In this document: piece by piece, positions 59,825-64,000 of the stretch
Position numbering within the stretch: position 1 is the stretch's first letter
Layout of the letters: each line of letters opens with the position of its first letter
Assembly: GCA_031286585.1 (NCBI GenBank)
Contig: JAITUC010000019.1
Location: 186,001-250,000 of the forward strand
Direction of reading: 5' to 3'
Source of the DNA: Delftia acidovorans
GTDB taxonomy: Bacteria; Pseudomonadota; Gammaproteobacteria; Burkholderiales; Burkholderiaceae_C
DNA length: 64,000 nt
Made by a program: the position numbers and the translations under genes
Notes under the pieces: model-generated
Database searches by the model: none
The model's input: the letters and a program-made list of their open reading frames with translations, nothing else
What the model was told of the DNA's origin: nothing

Positions 59825-60042
59825 ACATCGAAGATCGGCGGCGATCAGCAGCTGAACTTGAGGGCCTCTGGCTGCAATCTCCAAGAATCGGCATCCAAGG
59901 GTTTCCGCAGCCCTTGTCGGCGACCACCTCGACCCGTCCCCTCGACGACGATTCACCGTGCCTTCAGGCAAAATCCAGAAGATAGGGAAAGCTTGGCGTC
60001 AGATCTGCCGGGAGGCCCGACCTGAAGAATGGAACAGTATCA
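59825..60042. other. degenerate sequence after IS66 remnant
   Basis: About 220 bases of mixed composition with no supported gene. An AAGCTTGG and AGATAGGG stretch precede the next gene. Probably debris of the same rearrangement. Confidence 0.4.
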
Positions 60043-60483
60043 ATGGCACTGACGAAGAAGGGCGAGTTCTGGTACGGGACGACTTCCGGCGACACCCAAG
60101 CCGAGCTGCGCAGCTACAGCGTTGCGAATGGCCATGAGGCCGTCCGGTTTGCCTCGTCCAAATGCGATTGCGGGTGCCGGACTTTTGCGCTGCAGACAGA
60201 TGAAGAAGCCGGCGTGGCCATCCGCACCTGCACCGACTGCGGGCAGGAACACCTGATGGGCGACAGCGCGGAATATGTTGAAGAGGCCGCGCCTGAGGCA
60301 CACGAGTGCGTGTGCGAGAACGAGGCGTTCGAACTGATGTCCGGCGTCTCCGTGTACGAGGGCACACACGACGTGCGCTGGTACTACATCGCTTGCCACT
60401 GCGTGGAATGCAATCTAGTTGGTGTCTTCGCAGACTGGAAGTGTGAAGCGGGTGATGCGGCAGCCTTCCTCGCCAAGGTATGA
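60043..60483 (+). CDS. cysteine-rich hypothetical protein
   Basis: 146 residues, no recognised family. Four cysteine groups are arranged as two possible zinc knuckles: CDCGC with CTDCG (residues about 41-66) and CVCEN with CHCVEC (about 90-125). No signal peptide. It lies just after the IS66 remnant, so it may be a recent acquisition, though codon use is not unusual. Function unknown. Confidence 0.65.
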   Translation: MALTKKGEFWYGTTSGDTQAELRSYSVANGHEAVRFASSKCDCGCRTFALQTDEEAGVAIRTCTDCGQEHLMGDSAEYVEEAAPEAHECVCENEAFELMSGVSVYEGTHDVRWYYIACHCVECNLVGVFADWKCEAGDAAAFLAKV

Positions 60484-60545
60484 GCGCGTGCCCCCGGGGA
60501 TCCGGATTGCAGGCTCGAGCGGCCGAGGAGTGTCATGGCGCCCCC

Positions 60546-61430
60546 TCAACGCCCCCGCATCCCCATCAAGACCTCGATCGTCACCGTCGTCGCGTCGTCG
60601 TCCGGCCTTTTCCGATGCGCGATGCCCAACGCCCGTGACAGCGCTGGCCGCAGGGGGCGCGTGGTGATGCGGGGGTCAGGCTGCGGCGCGCCGGCCTCGT
60701 GGGGCAGCAGCGCGGCGCCGTAGCCCGCGGCGACCAGGCTTTTCATTGCGTCGTTGTAGTTCAGCTCGATCCGTGCCTGCGGCCGGGCGCCGCCTGCGGC
60801 AAACCATTCGGCGGTCTGGCGTGACAGCCGGGTTCCTCGGTCGTTGGCGATCAGGGGGCGGGCTGCGAGCCACTCGGGCGTGACGTGTCGCGGCGGCTTC
60901 CAGGCGGCCGGGATGAAGGCCAGCACGGGGTCCTGCCGCCAGGCCTGCACCTGCAGCCCGCGCAGCACGGGCTGCGGCAGCGCGACGATGCCGATGTCCA
61001 GGCTGCCGGCAGTCAGGCGCGCCAGGGCTTCCTCACTGGTCATCACCGCGACTTGCACATCGATCTCGGGATGCCGGGCGGCCAGGGCTTCCAGTGCCTG
61101 GGGCAAGAGGTGCGCGAGCGCGCCGGTGGAGGCGCCCAGGCGCACGCGGCCTCCGCGCGTGGCGATCTGGCGCTGCACGGTCTGCAGGAGATCGTCGGCC
61201 TCGGCCAGGAGCTGGCGCGCCTTGTCCATCAGCAGGCTGCCCGCCGATGTGGCGGTGACGCCGGCCGGTGCGCGGTGCAGCAGCCGTGTTCCCAGACGCT
61301 CCTCGAGCTGTGCCACATGCAGCGTCACCGTGGGCGGGGCCAGGTGCAGCACCTTCGCGGCGGCGGCGAATGAGCCGAGGTCGGCCACCGTCAGCAAGGT
61401 GCGCAGACGGTCCAGATTGATTTCGCGCAT
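60546..61430 (-). CDS. LysR-family regulator (argC-linked)
   Basis: 294 residues. [55 protein letters not shown], then an effector domain ([34 protein letters not shown]). Divergent from argC with a dyad between, so it is the likely regulator of that gene. Effector unknown. Confidence 0.9.
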   Translation of the reverse strand: MREINLDRLRTLLTVADLGSFAAAAKVLHLAPPTVTLHVAQLEERLGTRLLHRAPAGVTATSAGSLLMDKARQLLAEADDLLQTVQRQIATRGGRVRLGASTGALAHLLPQALEALAARHPEIDVQVAVMTSEEALARLTAGSLDIGIVALPQPVLRGLQVQAWRQDPVLAFIPAAWKPPRHVTPEWLAARPLIANDRGTRLSRQTAEWFAAGGARPQARIELNYNDAMKSLVAAGYGAALLPHEAGAPQPDPRITTRPLRPALSRALGIAHRKRPDDDATTVTIEVLMGMRGR

Positions 61431-61467
61431 GGTGCGGTGTCCCAGGTTGCCAGCAATTCAGGAATCA

Positions 61468-61491
61468 TGAATCCGTAGTTTGTCAGATTCA
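61468..61491. promoter_or_regulatory. candidate LysR site between lysR and argC
   Basis: TGAATC-N12-GATTCA inverted repeat in the 119-base divergent spacer. The dyad spacing is in the range for LysR proteins. Support is symmetry and position only. Confidence 0.4.
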
Positions 61492-61549
61492 ACTGGCCTG
61501 CATGCGGCAGGCGCTGCACCATGCGCTCCACCCCCAATCGGAGCAACCC

Positions 61550-62536
61550 ATGACCTCTCTTGTTTTCATCGATGGCGACCAAGGCACCACCGGCCTGCAG
61601 GTGCGCGAATGGCTGGCGGATCGGACCGACCTACGCCTGCTGCAACTGCCAACCGCCCAGCGCAAAAGCACGGCGCACCGCGCCGAGGCGCTCAACGACT
61701 GCGACATCGCCTTGCTGTGCCTGCCGGACGAGGCTGCGCGCGAGGCCGTGGCGCTGGTGCGCAGGCCCGGCGTGCGCGTGATCGATGCGAGTTCCGCGCA
61801 TCGCACCGCGCCGGGCTGGGTGTATGGCCTGCCGGAACTGGAGGCCGCCCAGGCTGAACGCATTGCCCATGCCCGGCGCGTGAGCAATCCCGGCTGCTAT
61901 CCGACAGGTGCGCTGGCATTGCTCAGGCCCTTGATCGACGCCGGTCTGCTGCCGCCCGACTACCCGCTGGCCATTCACGCGGTATCGGGCTATTCGGGGC
62001 GGGGCCGCGCAGGGCTGCAAGACCATGAGGGCCTTGCCGCCGACACTGCCGTCCCCCTGCAGGTCTATGGCCTCGGGCTGCACCACAAGCACGTGCCCGA
62101 GATCCAGCAGCATGCCGGCCTGGCCCATGCGCCGGTGTTCGTGCCGGCCTATGGCCACTACCGGCAAGGCATCGTGCTGACCATCGCCCTGCATCTGCGG
62201 CTGCTGCCCGCTGGCGTGACCGCCCGCAGCCTGCACGCTGCGCTGCAGGCGCGGTACCAGGACCAGCCTTGCATCGAGCTGCAACCGCTGGTGGAGGACG
62301 CTGATGCGCAGCGGCTCGATCCGCGTGCGCTCAATGGCAGCAACCGGATGCGGCTCGCGGTGTTCGGGCAGCCGCAGGAGGAACAGGTGCTGCTGACCGC
62401 CGTGTTCGACAACCTGGGCAAGGGCGCTGCCGGTGCGGCGGTGCAGAACCTTGATCTGATGCTCGGGCTGCAGCCAATGCAGCAGCCACTGCACCGGGGC
62501 TCAACGGACCCGTCGCGCATGCCCCTTCCCCACTGA
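61550..62536 (+). CDS. argC: N-acetyl-gamma-glutamyl-phosphate reductase
   Basis: 328 residues, the shorter ArgC type (type 2). N-terminal [17 protein letters not shown] binds NADP; the catalytic Cys is C116 in [26 protein letters not shown] and [14 protein letters not shown] follow as in the family. It reduces N-acetylglutamyl-phosphate in arginine synthesis. No other arg gene is nearby, and it is controlled by a divergent LysR, so it may be an accessory copy. Confidence 0.92.
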   Translation: MTSLVFIDGDQGTTGLQVREWLADRTDLRLLQLPTAQRKSTAHRAEALNDCDIALLCLPDEAAREAVALVRRPGVRVIDASSAHRTAPGWVYGLPELEAAQAERIAHARRVSNPGCYPTGALALLRPLIDAGLLPPDYPLAIHAVSGYSGRGRAGLQDHEGLAADTAVPLQVYGLGLHHKHVPEIQQHAGLAHAPVFVPAYGHYRQGIVLTIALHLRLLPAGVTARSLHAALQARYQDQPCIELQPLVEDADAQRLDPRALNGSNRMRLAVFGQPQEEQVLLTAVFDNLGKGAAGAAVQNLDLMLGLQPMQQPLHRGSTDPSRMPLPH

Positions 62537-62664
62537 GAAAGGGGCATGCGCCGCTGCCGAACGCGGCGAGCTGGCCGCCGCCTTGCTGCCAGCCAGGCCG
62601 AAGCGGGTGCTGCACCAGTTGGCCTGAAACGTGCGGCCCGGCGTGCCCGCCCGGGCCTGCAGGT

Positions 62665-63246
62665 TCAGCGGGGCAGTCTGTCGATGGTCTGGATCAGCAA
62701 CTGGGCCAACCTGTCGCTGGCGGCCTGGGTGCGGTGCACGCCATCCGGATTCAGATCCTCGTCACCGCGAAAATCGGCGTCCCAGCCGGCGTGCGGTATG
62801 CCTTGCTGCGTGGCGACGTCGTGCATCACCGCGTTCAGGGCGTCCAGGTTGTCCGTCCACTCCACCGGAAAGCGCCCCAGCGGCATGCCGGGCAGGCCCG
62901 TGAAGACAGGAGTGGAGCCGCATTCCCGGCTGATGCGCACGGCCTCCAGCAGGTCGGCCCGGTATTCGTCTGGAGGGACCATGCCGAAGCCGTCATTGGC
63001 GCCCAGGGCGATGACCGTGACACGGCTGTTGTGCGGCACGTCTGCAAACGTCAGCATGAGTTTTTGCAGCCGCAGGCCGTTGATGCACCTGTCATCCAGC
63101 GTCCACCAGGGGCGTGCCGCCTGGATGCGCTGCACTGGCGTGATGTCCACGCCATAGCCGTTGAGAATGCTGTCGCCGTCGAGCTCAATGCTCAATGGAC
63201 AGCGGTAGCCGAACAAACGGCACAGCAGCTTTTGCAACCAATCCAT
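62665..63246 (-). CDS. SGNH/GDSL-type hydrolase
   Basis: 193 residues. The SGNH blocks are ELDGDSILNGYG (Ser nucleophile in GDS), VIALGANDGFGM (Asn in GxND) and DLNPDGVHRTQ (Asp-His pair). No signal peptide is obvious, so it is probably a cytoplasmic esterase or thioesterase. A strong AGGAGG ribosome site precedes the ATG at 63246, and a perfect 11-bp hairpin lies just upstream in the leader. Confidence 0.85.
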   Translation of the reverse strand: MDWLQKLLCRLFGYRCPLSIELDGDSILNGYGVDITPVQRIQAARPWWTLDDRCINGLRLQKLMLTFADVPHNSRVTVIALGANDGFGMVPPDEYRADLLEAVRISRECGSTPVFTGLPGMPLGRFPVEWTDNLDALNAVMHDVATQQGIPHAGWDADFRGDEDLNPDGVHRTQAASDRLAQLLIQTIDRLPR

Positions 63247-63271
63247 ATGGAACCTCCTGGGGAATGCGGGC

Positions 63272-63298
63272 GTGGACGACACGGCATGTGTCGTCCAC
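63272..63298. repeat. perfect 11-bp hairpin before SGNH hydrolase
   Basis: GTGGACGACAC-GGCAT-GTGTCGTCCAC, about 25 bases before the start of the SGNH gene. No T-run follows on either strand. It could be an operator or a leader RNA structure. Confidence 0.6.
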
Positions 63299-63394
63299 CC
63301 GATGATCAGCGAGGTTCCTGCGCCAGCAGGCACCGCCAGCGCCACGGACGAGCGTGCAGGCCCCAGGCACTGCACCCGGGAGGCGTCAGGGCCG

Positions 63395-63814
63395 CTATGC
63401 CACCATCTCCCGCACCCAGCCCGGCAGCTCCACGGCCTTTTGCCTGGGAAAGTCCACCCAGATGACGGTGCCGCCACCGGCCGCGCAGATCACGCCGGGC
63501 TCGGAGATGCGCTCCATGGTGGCCCAGGTCTCGAAGGTTGTGCGGCCGGGGTCGCTGACGTACATCTTGAGCAGCACTTCGTCGGGATAGGCCAGCTGCT
63601 GGTGGAAATTGCAGAACGCATTGACGATGACCGGCCCCTGCCCGCCCGGCGTGGGCGCCATGCCCGCTTCAACCATCCAGTCGATGCGGGCGGTCTCCAG
63701 GTAGCGGAAGTACATGGCGTTGTTGACATGGCCCATGGCGTCCATGTCGCCCCAGCGCACTTTGAATCGCATCTCGTGAACCCATTTTTTATATTCTGGA
63801 ATCTCTATGCGCAT
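63395..63814 (-). CDS. hotdog-fold acyl-CoA thioesterase
   Basis: 139 residues, 4-hydroxybenzoyl-CoA thioesterase family. FKVRWGDMDAMGHVNNAMYFRYLETARIDWM holds the catalytic Asp (WGDMD) and the HVNN motif. It hydrolyses an acyl-CoA. AAGGAG precedes the ATG. The SGNH gene follows 148 bases downstream on the same strand. Confidence 0.9.
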   Translation of the reverse strand: MRIEIPEYKKWVHEMRFKVRWGDMDAMGHVNNAMYFRYLETARIDWMVEAGMAPTPGGQGPVIVNAFCNFHQQLAYPDEVLLKMYVSDPGRTTFETWATMERISEPGVICAAGGGTVIWVDFPRQKAVELPGWVREMVA

Positions 63815-63971
63815 GCCTGCAGTCTCCTTGTTGTAGCGCCACTGCAAGGCACCATGCCCCGCAGCCCCAGGTCACTGTGCAGCAGCCCGCATTCCCGCGC
63901 TGTCACCTATCAGCAACGACGGGGTCCACGCACGTCATAGAATCCACCGCATTGCGGCATTTGCGCTGCAG

Positions 63972-63987
63972 CCGAACAAACGTTCGG
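63972..63987. promoter_or_regulatory. TetR-type operator at the right edge
   Basis: CCGAAC-AAAC-GTTCGG, with a further CCGAAC at 63992-63997. CGAAC/GTTCG dyads are typical of TetR/FadR-like repressors of acyl-CoA metabolism genes. The regulator would lie beyond the window. Confidence 0.5.
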
Positions 63988-64000
63988 TCTGCCGAACATC

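Noticed and set aside
59528-59971. 147-codon frame antisense to the IS66 remnant
   Set aside because: It has no domain and runs through the TnpC fragment and the gene fragment on the other strand, so it is a shadow.

Overview
This is a high-GC chromosomal window, densely coded on both strands. The gene content points to a betaproteobacterium of the Comamonadaceae (Delftia / Comamonas / Acidovorax type): five orphan 'Bug' periplasmic tricarboxylate-type receptors, many one-gene LysR/GntR/IclR/LacI/PadR regulators beside catabolic operons, an imuA-imuB-dnaE2 mutasome and a dctABD dicarboxylate system. The genus is inferred from gene content, not from a marker gene. I saw no rRNA, tRNA, CRISPR array, prophage or intact insertion sequence.

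Layout. 0-2.5 kb: tetR, DHA2 efflux pump and the start of an HlyD adaptor, with an operator at the tetR start. 2.6-5 kb: an RluA-type pseudouridine synthase, an AbrB/PIN toxin-antitoxin pair and an FCD-type GntR regulator. 5.1-8.4 kb: a divergent SDR, BKACE (beta-keto acid cleavage enzyme) and MFS operon. 8.5-12 kb: an AsmA protein, a ModE-like HTH protein and TrmO. 12-17.8 kb: imuA-imuB-dnaE2 behind a LexA box. 17.8-23 kb: an HD-GYP protein, scoAB, a PAS-LuxR regulator and catalase. 23-26.3 kb: fadH and an NTF2-like gene, facing padR across twin operators.

26.3-35.8 kb is a nine-gene leftward operon: four Bug receptors, two paralogous LigI-like amidohydrolases, an RraA/HMG-type aldolase, a D-2-hydroxyacid dehydrogenase and an SMP-30 lactonase. 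A divergent IclR gene lies at its head. It looks like a catabolic pathway for an unidentified (lactonisable) carboxylic acid. 35.8-43 kb holds a DUF945 protein, a fluoroacetate-dehalogenase-like hydrolase with a divergent LysR, an AhpD-like protein, a MocR regulator and arylamine N-acetyltransferase. 43-46.3 kb has lacI facing a fifth Bug receptor and a talarate/galactarate dehydratase-like enzyme across two operators.

46.3-51.2 kb is dctA-dctB-dctD with a near-consensus sigma-54 promoter and two DctD-like upstream elements. 51.4-53.5 kb holds a small hypothetical gene and a chemoreceptor. 53.7-56.6 kb is a probable light-responsive operon: a CarH/LitR-type B12-binding MerR regulator, Blc lipocalin, an FAD amine-oxidase-like protein and DUF2256. 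56.7-60.5 kb holds DUF4337, a hypothetical gene, a ferric-reductase-like flavocytochrome and a degenerate segment where an IS66 transposase fragment joins a fragment of the small hypothetical family. 60.5-64 kb ends with a LysR regulator facing an accessory argC, an SGNH hydrolase, an acyl-CoA thioesterase and a TetR-like operator at the edge.

Most accessory operons here share one design: a local regulator divergent from its operon with a visible dyad in between. Many genes also share an extended Shine-Dalgarno sequence, GGAGACAA.
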